Origin: Eubacteriales bacterium
GTDB lineage: Bacteria > Bacillota > Clostridia > Lachnospirales > Lachnospiraceae
Reading direction: 5' to 3'
Assembly (NCBI GenBank): GCA_030536565.1
Contig: JAUNPT010000078.1
Location: 1-10,545 of the forward strand
Length of the DNA stretch: 10,545 nt
Positions 1 to 7,548 of this stretch are shown piece by piece (position 1 is the first letter of the stretch; each line of letters begins with the position of its first letter). The notes beneath the pieces were generated by a model. That model was not told where the DNA came from and ran no database searches. It worked only from the letters and a program-made list of their open reading frames with translations. A program made the position numbers and the translations under genes.

Positions 1-1661
1 AGATTAACAAATGGGTCATCAAGAATGATAAATGGTTTTTCTTTCTGGAATAAGGCTTCTGTAATCGCAAGTCTCTGACACAGCCTGACTATATCCTTAT
101 AACCCTGGCTGTAATAATCAAGCTCCCTTAATATCCCGTTTTCTTCCACACTGGCATTAAAGTCCACATCAAACGACAGGCGGGCAGCCAGCTGGCTGTC
201 AAACATATTCATATATTTTGCAAAATACTGACGCACCCCATGAAGATAACCAGCAAGAAGCTCATTCCTTGATTTTTCCAGCATCATTCTTGTCTTTTCA
301 TTAATCTGCATTTGCCTTTTCGCCTCATCATAATCTCCTTCAAGTTCATGAAGCCTTATCTCTAAGCCATGCAGCTTCTCAGAAAGCTCCTGCCTTTCCC
401 TGAAGTATATATCCTGTTCATGCTGCGCCTCTTTCTGTCTCAGCTGCTTAACCGCCTGCCTGTAATCAAGTTCTTTCTCCGATAAATATTCATATTCCAT
501 TCTCAGCTTATCCAGGTATCCCAGCTTACTTACACACTGTTCGACACGGTCAGCTTCATTGTTATAAGCATATGCATTTTTAAGCCCAAAGCTATCCAGA
601 AAGCATTCAACCTGCCCCAGCATTTCACTCCTCTTTTGAGCCTGACCTCTATCTTTCCCTGCATCTTTACGTCTGCCAAGGCATGAATTTATGATATAAA
701 AAACTAATCCGGCCATCAAAAAGGACACAGCCTGCGACGCTGCCAGCTGTATATGAAAAATGTTATACAAAGCAAAAGCTGCAGATACAAAAACCATCAA
801 AGCAGATAATACCGGAATCAGCCAGTTATTGTATTGTTTATTTAAGCTGTCGGTTTTAATATGCTTTCTGCACTCTGTCAGTATATCTTCATATTTTTTC
901 AGCTGCTCCTTTGCCGGCACACCAGCTCCAAAAAAATCATCCAGCCATTCTAATCTGCCCATCTGCTCTGCAGTCAGCTTCCATTGCGGATAAGTTTCCT
1001 GTTCAGGCGGCAGCGTAACGAGCTTTAAAGCTTCATATTGTGCCTTCTTTTGTTCATAATCAGCTCTAAGCTGCTCCAGTTCTTGCTGCACGTGCGGCTT
1101 TCCATTTTTACCATATCTTTTATACTGATTATTCAATATAGTAACTGCCCTGTCATAATTATTAATATCATCAGCATCTACTGTACAGCCACCGATTCTT
1201 GCGCTTAAGCTGTCATTAAGAGAAAGCTTCAAATCACTGCTGGTTATATATATGCTGGAGCAAAATCCCGCTCTGTCTATTCCGAATATCTCCTCACCAA
1301 TATTACGGCTGTAATCACCACAGATAAGACCTGTTTCCATATCTAAAAGACGAAATGTGTCCTGGCTGTCCCTGTCTGAAAATGTTCTCTCAATCCGGTA
1401 CTGTTTTTTGTCCTTTTCAAAGGACAGATATCCTCCCCACAATCCTGCCTGCCATGGCTTATATTTTTTTCTCTCAGCTTCATCAAGGGTTTTTCTCGTT
1501 CTGGTAGCAGGCATTCCATAAAACATTGCTCTTATAAATGCTGCCAGCGTTGTTTTTCCGCCTCCATTTCCCTCGCACATCACATTCAAACCACAATCTG
1601 CATTATATCTGTATTTATGAAGTTTTCCAAAATTCTCAACATAGCATTCAACAATATGCAT
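1..1661 (-). CDS. SbcC/YhaN-like coiled-coil AAA ATPase, 3' end outside the window
   Basis: This frame is open for 553 codons from an ATG at 1661 to the window edge, where it is still coding; I translated it line by line and found no frameshift. Residues 1-39 give a beta strand plus a P-loop (EGNGGGKTTL, Lys36), followed by FIRAMFYGMP, a pattern of SbcC/Rad50/YhaN-type ATPases. Residues about 190-480 are Glu/Lys/Gln-rich and coiled-coil-like. They are interrupted by two hydrophobic segments (about 280-302 and 312-328) that look like a membrane hairpin. The C-terminal lobe has a signature-like stretch (YYSQGYKDIVRLCQRLAI, near 515-533) and Walker B ILDDPF (Asp548, Asp549). Perhaps 30-70 residues are missing. 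The start overlaps the upstream stop as TAATG and has GGAGAGGAG in front, so it is translationally coupled to the phosphoesterase. The likely role is the ATPase half of a DNA-end processing complex; the exact ortholog is uncertain. Confidence 0.88.
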   Translation of the reverse strand, partial: MHIVECYVENFGKLHKYRYNADCGLNVMCEGNGGGKTTLAAFIRAMFYGMPATRTRKTLDEAERKKYKPWQAGLWGGYLSFEKDKKQYRIERTFSDRDSQDTFRLLDMETGLICGDYSRNIGEEIFGIDRAGFCSSIYITSSDLKLSLNDSLSARIGGCTVDADDINNYDRAVTILNNQYKRYGKNGKPHVQQELEQLRADYEQKKAQYEALKLVTLPPEQETYPQWKLTAEQMGRLEWLDDFFGAGVPAKEQLKKYEDILTECRKHIKTDSLNKQYNNWLIPVLSALMVFVSAAFALYNIFHIQLAASQAVSFLMAGLVFYIINSCLGRRKDAGKDRGQAQKRSEMLGQVECFLDSFGLKNAYAYNNEADRVEQCVSKLGYLDKLRMEYEYLSEKELDYRQAVKQLRQKEAQHEQDIYFRERQELSEKLHGLEIRLHELEGDYDEAKRQMQINEKTRMMLEKSRNELLAGYLHGVRQYFAKYMNMFDSQLAARLSFDVDFNASVEENGILRELDYYSQGYKDIVRLCQRLAITEALFQKEKPFIILDDPFVN

Positions 1662-2689
1662 TATTCGGGCTCCTCTCCTGACAACACAGCAATTCCAAGT
1701 TCAATGATTTTTTGTTTATCTTCTTCAGCTTCGTCAGATTCCATAACATTTTTTATAAATGTACCTCTCAACGATGTATCACCATAATAAAGGCTGTCAC
1801 AAGGCAATGGCTTCAGCTCCTTATCCTCCACTGAAAATGAAAAATACTGCCCCTCAAATGATTTTTCTAAAAAACCCCTGCTGAAGCTGAAATCCGCCAA
1901 AACTCTACCGGTAAGCCTGACCCTTACGATATCTTTTTTCCCTGCGTCTATTTTTTTTAACGCTTCCTCTATCCTTTCACGTACTTGCGCTGTATTGCTG
2001 CAGTTCTCAGCCTTTACCCGGCAGTCTATTATCTGTCTTGACGCAAAGGGTATAAATCTGTGCGTCACCCTCAAGCCTGCATCTGCATCTAATAGAACAA
2101 AGCCCTTTTTACCTGTCTCATCAAAGCCTCTTCCCTCCAGACAGCCACTGTAACAGGCAATTCCTCTTGCATCAATGGCTCTGCTTCCATAGGAATGAAT
2201 ATGCCCCATCGCCAGATAGTCTATATTTTTCCCGGCAAACGCCTTAATATCCACTTCTCCATGAAGCATAACAATATTTATCCTTTCACTCTCCAGTTCT
2301 ATGTGCCCAGGACTGTCCTGTGCAAGAACCGTTATGTCCCTGTAATCAAAGCTCTGCCCATTCATAAGACAATGAAGGTTTCCCGGCTTATTAACCATAC
2401 TTCTTATAAATGCACCCTCATCATGATTTCCTTCTATGTATACATACTGTATATCCCTGTTATGCTCCATCACCGCCATCACCTGCTGCCTTGTATTCTC
2501 TGTAACAAATTCCGTATCAAATAAGTCCCCTGCTATAAGAATCATTTCCACATGATTTTCCAGAGCATATTCGTTCATTCTGATAAATGTAATAAGCAGT
2601 TCATGCCTCCTCTGAACTGCCAGATTATTATTAAGCGTTGTATTCATTGGCGAGTCTAAGTGAATATCTGCACAGTGTATTATCTTCAT
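1661..2689 (-). CDS. SbcD/YhaO-like calcineurin-type metallophosphoesterase (DNA repair exonuclease subunit)
   Basis: The 342-residue product has the ordered motifs of the SbcD/Mre11/YhaO phosphoesterases: ADIHLDSP (Asp8, His10), GDLFD (54-58), GNHDE (Asn88, His89), LHGE (His143) and GHIH (His163, His165). These bind two metal ions, usually Mn, and cut DNA. The stretch YSGCLEGRGFDETGKKGF (180-197) is the usual segment after the catalytic core. The C-terminal part, about 220-342, is a small capping domain with an acidic tail. It is somewhat shorter than B. subtilis YhaO (about 400 residues) but looks complete. The ATG at 2689 has only a loosely spaced AAAGGA (about 13 bases upstream). The next gene starts inside its stop codon, so nuclease and ATPase are probably made in a fixed ratio. 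The SbcD/YhaO class is clear; choosing between them is not. Confidence 0.93.
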   Translation of the reverse strand: MKIIHCADIHLDSPMNTTLNNNLAVQRRHELLITFIRMNEYALENHVEMILIAGDLFDTEFVTENTRQQVMAVMEHNRDIQYVYIEGNHDEGAFIRSMVNKPGNLHCLMNGQSFDYRDITVLAQDSPGHIELESERINIVMLHGEVDIKAFAGKNIDYLAMGHIHSYGSRAIDARGIACYSGCLEGRGFDETGKKGFVLLDADAGLRVTHRFIPFASRQIIDCRVKAENCSNTAQVRERIEEALKKIDAGKKDIVRVRLTGRVLADFSFSRGFLEKSFEGQYFSFSVEDKELKPLPCDSLYYGDTSLRGTFIKNVMESDEAEEDKQKIIELGIAVLSGEEPE

Positions 2690-2817
2690 AACTTAAAATC
2701 CGTCCTTTTATTTTGCCAGTTTACCTATACACAGTTTATCACAGAACATCTGTTTGTGTTATAGTCCTTTAGTACCTATATTTTATACACCTCATAAACA
2801 CTGGGTTTTACAGCATT

Positions 2818-2836
2818 TACAATACTCCATATTGTA
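2818..2836. promoter_or_regulatory. Possible operator, 7-5-7 inverted repeat
   Basis: TACAATA-N5-TATTGTA is a perfect inverted repeat directly abutting the -35 box of the small plus-strand gene and lying in the divergent intergenic region. Its position and size fit a dimeric regulator site. No regulator is identified and AT-rich DNA produces such repeats by chance, so this is a weak call. Confidence 0.3.
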
Positions 2837-2865
2837 TTGCTTCTTTAAATAAAAAGTGGTAAAAT
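2837..2865 (+). promoter_or_regulatory. Sigma-A-type promoter with extended -10, for the 53-codon gene
   Basis: TTGCTT (2837-2842), a 17-base spacer and TAAAAT (2860-2865) preceded by TGG make a good housekeeping promoter with an extended -10. The predicted start of transcription near 2872 leaves a leader of about 50 bases before the ATG at 2921. Nothing else on the plus strand nearby needs it. Confidence 0.6.
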
Positions 2866-2920
2866 ACTACATATTGTTGTTGTGTAAACACGTAATAAAT
2901 TAAATGAGGAGGTTTTTATT

Positions 2921-3082
2921 ATGGAGCGCGTAAAGTATACAAAGGTTGAGGTTTATCATGGGAATAGTGTAAAGAAGTTTCCTGTATATGAAATTTATCT
3001 TGACGGAGTAATTGTCACAAAGGTTTCATCAGAGGCTGAAGCAGAAGAAATGGTTTCCCGCTGGCAGGAAATCTATAAATAG
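2921..3082 (+). CDS. Small conserved-looking protein of unknown function, 53 aa
   Basis: This is the only plus-strand gene I accept. An ATG at 2921 follows a near-perfect ribosome site (GAGGAGG at 2906-2912, 8 bases away) and a good promoter; a TAG ends it at 3080-3082 just before a hairpin terminator. The product is soluble and mixed in charge. It opens MERVKYTKVEVYHG, then has VYEIYLDGVIVTKVSS (about 22-37), which looks like two or three beta strands, then an acidic helix EAEAEEMVSRWQEIYK to the end. That beta-beta-alpha order suggests a small compact fold. There are no cysteines, no membrane segment and no HTH. I do not recognise a family or function. Promoter, ribosome site and terminator together make it a real gene despite its size. 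Confidence 0.78.
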   Translation: MERVKYTKVEVYHGNSVKKFPVYEIYLDGVIVTKVSSEAEAEEMVSRWQEIYK

Positions 3083-3102
3083 ATTGATACTTGATTTGTG
3101 TC

Positions 3103-3173
3103 TTAAAAGGAGCCATTCAAACAGGCAGTCAGAGCTGTTAAACCAGCCCGCCTGTTTGAATGGCTCCTTTTAA
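3103..3173. terminator. Bidirectional terminator, perfect 24-bp inverted repeat
   Basis: The arms at 3103-3126 and 3150-3173 are exact reverse complements (TTAAAAGGAGCCATTCAAAC and four more bases, then a 23-base loop). Each strand reads GGCTCCTTTTAA at the end of the stem, giving a short U tract both ways. It sits between the stop of the small plus-strand gene (3082) and the stop of the minus-strand ABC transporter (3199), so it suits termination of both converging units. The stem is long for a plain terminator. Confidence 0.8.
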
Positions 3174-3198
3174 TGTAATTATATATTCTGCAGACATT

Positions 3199-4989
3199 TT
3201 AACTCTGTATTGACTTCATCTTATAAAACTCACCCTTTAACGCCATAAGTTCTTCAAAGGTTCCATATTCTATGCAGTGTCCGTCGCCTATTACCGCTAT
3301 TTTATCCGCATCTCTTATTGTTGAAAGGCGGTGAGCAACTATAAAGGTGGTACGGTTTCTTGTAAGGTTATTAAGCGCCTCCTGTATAAGCCTCTCAGAA
3401 ATGCTGTCAAGTGCCGAAGTTGCTTCATCAAGCACAATTACTTTAGGATTTCTTATCAATGCCCGGGCAATGGAAATACGCTGCCTTTGTCCGCCTGAAA
3501 GCTTTCCTCCATGCTCACCAACCAGTGTGTCAATTCCATCTGGCAGTGATTCTATCAGGTCTGTAAGATTCGCTGCTTTTATGACCTCATTTAATGTGTT
3601 CTCGTTTACATTATCTATGCCATAAGTTATATTATCACGAATCGTTCCTGAAAAAAGAATTGATGTCTGTGGAACCACCGCAAGATGCCTTCTATAAGAA
3701 CGCAGGTCTATTTTACTTATATCGTTGCCATCAATACTTACTGTACCTTCTGACGGAAAATTAAAACCAATAACCAGATTAAGTATAGTTGATTTTCCTG
3801 CTCCTGACTCACCTACAAGCGCAATTGTTTCTCCTTTGTCCACATGCAGATTCAAATTTGTCAGTACCGGTTTTTCAGAATTATTATATCCAAATTTAAC
3901 ATTTTTAAAATCAAATTCACCATACACATCTTTAAGCTCAGGCTTTCCCTCATTATGTTCAACGTCATCTTCCAGTAAAACTTCTCCAATGGAATTAACC
4001 GATTCAATACCCTTAGCTATTGTTGGAATCAGAGACATAAGCGATGATACCTGAGCTACAATCGTCGCAAAATAGCTTTGATAAAGTGTGATATCACCCG
4101 GCTTTACGCTCCCTCTCACTGCAAGATATCCTGTAAACGCAAGACATATAACCTGAAACACCTGAAAAATTGCCCAGCCAACAGAGCCAAACAACGACTG
4201 TATCACATCTAACTTATATCCTTTTTCTGCAACCGTAAACAGCTGTCCGCTCATTTTCTCCACTTCTTCATCTTCAAGGGCATGTGCTCTGGTTACAGGT
4301 ATAAGCTCTACCATTTCCATAACCCGCGCGGAGGTCTCCTCCATTTCATGCCTAAACTCAGAGTTTCTGCGCTTCATTATGTTTCTGAAAAATACCATAG
4401 TAAATGCCGCTATTGGTGTAGTCAGCAAAAAAAATACAAATACTACCATACTCTTTGTTACTGTAACTGCCAGGGCAATAGCAATATTTAACGCAATGTT
4501 AAGTATGCTTAAAAACATCTGCGTGGATAATGTTTCCACAGCCTCAACATCACGCATTATCTTTGACTGCAGCCTTCCAGACTGAGTTTCCTTATGATAT
4601 GAGATAGACAGCTGCTGAAGCTTTCTTACCAGTGCTTTCCTAAGCCCCGTCTCTGCATACCTTGTTGCCAGCGATTTATATCTTGTATACATATAATTTG
4701 TAGGAATGTTCAGTGCGATAAGAGCCACCATAATAATGGCCTGAATCACTATATTCCTGAATGTATCTGCCGCTCCTGACGTAACATCGTTTATAATATT
4801 AGCTGTAATAATGGGAAGCACCCATACTGGACAGTGTTTTATCAAAAAGAAAAATACTGCCAGCAAAAATTTATTATAATTCCCACGGTACAAGCCCAGG
4901 AGAATTTTCATCGGATGCCCTTTATATCTGCGATAGCATTCTATAAACCAGTTCTCAACATCTATTCCCTTTGGTCCATGTAAATCCAT
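3199..4989 (-). CDS. ABC transporter, fused membrane and ATP-binding domains (MsbA/BmrA/LmrA exporter type)
   Basis: The product is 596 residues from the ATG at 4989. The N-terminal half is a six-helix exporter-type membrane domain, with hydrophobic segments near 45-65, 80-98, 160-177, 180-200, 270-290 and 310-325. The C-terminal half is a complete nucleotide-binding domain: Walker A GESGAGKST (393-401), Q-loop Gln441, signature LSGGQ (497-501), Walker B VIVLDE (517-522) and H-loop His553. It is a half-transporter that should work as a homodimer or with an unseen partner. A longer reading from a TTG at 5037 would overlap the GH28 gene but has no ribosome site; the ATG leaves a 37-base gap, begins MDLHGPKG, and has only a weak AAGAAGG 12 bases upstream. 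The gene is last in the sugar operon, which is odd for an exporter. Substrate cannot be told from sequence. Confidence 0.92.
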   Translation of the reverse strand: MDLHGPKGIDVENWFIECYRRYKGHPMKILLGLYRGNYNKFLLAVFFFLIKHCPVWVLPIITANIINDVTSGAADTFRNIVIQAIIMVALIALNIPTNYMYTRYKSLATRYAETGLRKALVRKLQQLSISYHKETQSGRLQSKIMRDVEAVETLSTQMFLSILNIALNIAIALAVTVTKSMVVFVFFLLTTPIAAFTMVFFRNIMKRRNSEFRHEMEETSARVMEMVELIPVTRAHALEDEEVEKMSGQLFTVAEKGYKLDVIQSLFGSVGWAIFQVFQVICLAFTGYLAVRGSVKPGDITLYQSYFATIVAQVSSLMSLIPTIAKGIESVNSIGEVLLEDDVEHNEGKPELKDVYGEFDFKNVKFGYNNSEKPVLTNLNLHVDKGETIALVGESGAGKSTILNLVIGFNFPSEGTVSIDGNDISKIDLRSYRRHLAVVPQTSILFSGTIRDNITYGIDNVNENTLNEVIKAANLTDLIESLPDGIDTLVGEHGGKLSGGQRQRISIARALIRNPKVIVLDEATSALDSISERLIQEALNNLTRNRTTFIVAHRLSTIRDADKIAVIGDGHCIEYGTFEELMALKGEFYKMKSIQS

Positions 4990-5026
4990 GATTTTTCTCT
5001 GCCTTCTTATTTTACTTTTCTGGAAT

Positions 5027-6583
5027 TTATTCTGCAATTATGCTGTCTACATTATCCTGAACGATTTTATCGCCCTCACAGCCATTAATATTTACATTCT
5101 TAAGAACCAGTTCCTTAACATTGCTAACAATAAGTCCCTGTCTGCTTCCTTCATCACAGCCAAGCATCATTGCCGCAACTCCTGACTTGGCATCTTTGGC
5201 ATATTCAAAATCAATATTCTCAAATGTCAGTCTGTCAATCTTGCTTTCCGGAAGACCGCATATATACGCTCCTGCCACATGACAGTTAGAAGCCTTGATA
5301 TTTTTAAATGTGAGCCTTTTAATTGAAGGTGTTCTATCATCAACCGGGAGTGGATTCCTTGAGCCTACATATTCTGTCTTTCCATCCGGGTCGCAGAAGT
5401 AAAAGCTGTTTACAACAAATGGCGTCATAACATTATCCATATCTATATCTTCAAATGAAATGTCATCAAGAACTGATAATTTACCACGCCCCCTTCTTGT
5501 TTTCACACGAAGTCCTCTGTCCGTATTCATAAATAGGCAGTCCTTTATATGAACATCATTGACACCTGCAGCAATTTCACTTCCTACTGTGACCGCACCA
5601 TGTCCGTCACGCATGCAGCACTGTCTTACTATCATATTAGATGTTGGCGTCTGATATTTCTTCGCCATATATATTTTTCCTGATTTAATCGCAATACAGT
5701 CATCACCTACGGAAATGTATGTTCCAAGAACCAGCACATCATGGCAGCTCTCTGGGTCAAGCCCGTCAGTATTATGGGAATTAGCAGGGTTGATAATCTT
5801 AACATCAATAAACTTCAAATGATTGCTGAAATATGGGTGAAGCGTCCATGATGGAGAATTTTGCACCGTAATTCCATGCATCGTAACATTATTACAATGA
5901 TTAATAAAGAAAAGTCTTGGCCTCCACGCAATATCCCTTACCTTGCAGTTATTCCACCAGTTTTCAAATGTGGTACAGCCATCTATTGTTCCTTCTCCTG
6001 TAATAACAACATTATTGCAATTAATTCCACATAAAATTGCTGAAAAGCAGTCCAGCGGATTTCCTTCCCATGAACCAAGATTATATTCCTTAGTTTCATC
6101 ATTTGACTCAATTGTTCCCGGTAATATTGGGAACTTTTCTCTTTCCGTAAATGCTGAAAGAACCGCATTCTTAGCAATTTCCAAAGTTAAATCATTTTTT
6201 AAGAAAATACTCGAAATCTTATAGATGCCTTCCGGCACAAGAACTCTTGAATCCTTCGGACATGACATAATAGCACACTGTATTGCATTGGTATCATCAT
6301 GCTCTCCATCACCATATGCACCAAAATCGCGTACATTTAAAGTAACATACTCATAATTTGTCTTTACTGTAACAGCTTCAATAATCTGATTGTTATATAC
6401 TGCACTTATCTTATACTCTGTATCTGGCAGAAGCCCATATATAGACGTAATGACCTTATCGCTTTCCATATATTTGCTGCCATCTAAATAAATTTCATAT
6501 TTGTTTTCTGTATAATACTTTCCAGAATCCGTCAATTCTACAACTGCACTCCGACCTGTTACATTAACCAGCTTTAACTCCAT
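5027..6583 (-). CDS. GH28 polygalacturonase, probably exo-acting and cytoplasmic, with FnIII-like N-terminus
   Basis: The 518-residue protein hydrolyses alpha-1,4-galacturonic acid links in pectin or its oligomers. Residues about 3-75 look like one fibronectin-III-like beta sandwich (LLPDTEYKISAVYNN). The right-handed beta-helix starts at VRDFGAYGDGEHDDTNAI (84-101). All GH28 catalytic groups are present: NTD (271-273), GDD (Asp294, Asp295), GHG (His328) and RVK (Arg359, Lys361). An FnIII-like domain before the helix is known from bacterial exo-polygalacturonases such as PehX and YeGH28, so exo action on short oligomers is inferred. Unlike those there is no signal peptide, so it should act in the cytoplasm on imported material. 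The ATG has GGGAGG six bases upstream, inside the end of the previous gene, which it overlaps by 10 bases (6574-6583); this implies coupled translation. Specificity (galacturonan or rhamnogalacturonan) is open. Confidence 0.92.
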   Translation of the reverse strand: MELKLVNVTGRSAVVELTDSGKYYTENKYEIYLDGSKYMESDKVITSIYGLLPDTEYKISAVYNNQIIEAVTVKTNYEYVTLNVRDFGAYGDGEHDDTNAIQCAIMSCPKDSRVLVPEGIYKISSIFLKNDLTLEIAKNAVLSAFTEREKFPILPGTIESNDETKEYNLGSWEGNPLDCFSAILCGINCNNVVITGEGTIDGCTTFENWWNNCKVRDIAWRPRLFFINHCNNVTMHGITVQNSPSWTLHPYFSNHLKFIDVKIINPANSHNTDGLDPESCHDVLVLGTYISVGDDCIAIKSGKIYMAKKYQTPTSNMIVRQCCMRDGHGAVTVGSEIAAGVNDVHIKDCLFMNTDRGLRVKTRRGRGKLSVLDDISFEDIDMDNVMTPFVVNSFYFCDPDGKTEYVGSRNPLPVDDRTPSIKRLTFKNIKASNCHVAGAYICGLPESKIDRLTFENIDFEYAKDAKSGVAAMMLGCDEGSRQGLIVSNVKELVLKNVNINGCEGDKIVQDNVDSIIAE

Positions 6584-7530
6584 ATTGCGCCTCCCTTATT
6601 TCTGCCATATACCTGATACGAACGCTCCTTAGTGCTTTCTGCATACGCCATCATTACTGCTGCAAGCAAATCATTTCTGCCCTTAAATATAGTCCTGCCC
6701 TGTGCTTTAACTATTTCAAAAGCTCTTGCGGCCGCTGCATTTAAATCTTCTTCATACTTTGAAGATAAAATGGCCTTCATACGACAGCCCTTCAACAGCG
6801 CATAAATAAGTATGAGCTGCTCTACCATATTATCCTGTGTAATAAACTCCTCAGATTTAATATTATACTTTCCGTTGTCACGCAGCCCCGCAAAGGTTTC
6901 TTTATATATATCCCTCACTGCGGCAAAAATCTCATATACCGGCTGGTCTGCTGCTTCCATTGCATTTATAAGTGAGGCAAGATATAAAGCCACCTCAAGA
7001 TTGCTGTTATCATTATACAAGCCGCATTTTTCACATCTTTTTGCATTTCTGACTGCTTCAAACTGCTTGACAACATCACTGTAATGCTCTTTTTTACCAA
7101 ATCTTGTTTCATAATTCATATAAAACACCAGCTGTTCATAAGCATCGGATAAATCTGTTTCCTTAGAGCCATCGCCGCCAGTAAACACACCGTCTTTATT
7201 CCTCGTTTTATCCATCATATCTGCCGCAAGGCTGCAAATATAAGCCTTATACTGCTCATCTGCCGTCTGGTCGTAAGCAAAAAACAGTGCTTCTCCCACA
7301 GCAAGGGTGAATACATCATCAAATGTTTTGTTTCCGATAACTGTTTTCAAGGTATTTACTACCATCATTTTACAGAAATCATCTTTTGTCTCGTTATACA
7401 TTTTACTTGCCGCAGCAAGAAGCAATGACTTTATATTCTTCTCATTTTCATCTTTAGATTCATGAAGATTGATATTCACGTCCTTCATGCTCTCAGATAA
7501 TATCTTTTCTAACTGAATATCTCGTTTCAA
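6574..7530 (-). CDS. Degenerate GH105/GH88-like alpha/alpha-barrel protein, function unknown
   Basis: The 318-residue product starts at a TTG with AGGAGG (7538-7543) seven bases upstream, a convincing start. It has no signal peptide and is almost all helical. Several stretches read like unsaturated glucuronyl/rhamnogalacturonyl hydrolases (GH105, GH88): DDVFTLAVGEALFFAYDQT (71-89), DLSDAYEQLVFYMNYETRFG (126-145, with Asp129 where those enzymes have a catalytic Asp), CGLYND (169-174), and a C-terminal part DNGKYNIKSEEFITQDN then IYALLKG (218-248). The family's aromatic/Arg-Gly-Trp block after the 'GLYYH' segment is absent; the sequence passes from LYNDNSN straight into a helix, and the protein is shorter than the usual 350-380. 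It may be inactive, altered in substrate, or structural. A CxxC pair (166-169) is present. It lies 18 bases after the GH43 gene and overlaps GH28. The family match is my reading, not a search result. Confidence 0.8.
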   Translation of the reverse strand: MKRDIQLEKILSESMKDVNINLHESKDENEKNIKSLLLAAASKMYNETKDDFCKMMVVNTLKTVIGNKTFDDVFTLAVGEALFFAYDQTADEQYKAYICSLAADMMDKTRNKDGVFTGGDGSKETDLSDAYEQLVFYMNYETRFGKKEHYSDVVKQFEAVRNAKRCEKCGLYNDNSNLEVALYLASLINAMEAADQPVYEIFAAVRDIYKETFAGLRDNGKYNIKSEEFITQDNMVEQLILIYALLKGCRMKAILSSKYEEDLNAAAARAFEIVKAQGRTIFKGRNDLLAAVMMAYAESTKERSYQVYGRNKGGAIWS

Positions 7531-7548
7531 AATAAATCCTCCTAGTTT

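Noticed and set aside
760..993. 77-codon plus-strand open frame
   Set aside because: It is antisense to the membrane-hairpin part of the SbcC-like gene; its hydrophobic look mirrors that region.
2195..2524. 109-codon plus-strand open frame
   Set aside because: It lies fully inside the metallophosphoesterase gene, antisense, with no ribosome site and no recognisable product.
2690..2817. Promoter for the SbcD/SbcC-like pair
   Set aside because: Several TATAAA-like boxes exist on the minus strand but none has a matching -35 at 16-18 bases, so I did not call one.
3347..4054. Plus-strand open frames opposite the ABC ATPase domain
   Set aside because: They are low-complexity Ser-rich translations caused by the opposite strand's codon pattern, without start signals.
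4990..5037. Longer ABC transporter starting at a TTG at 5037 (16 extra residues)
   Set aside because: There is no ribosome site before the TTG, the extension is Lys/Arg-rich and overlaps the GH28 end, and the ATG at 4989 gives a natural N-terminus.
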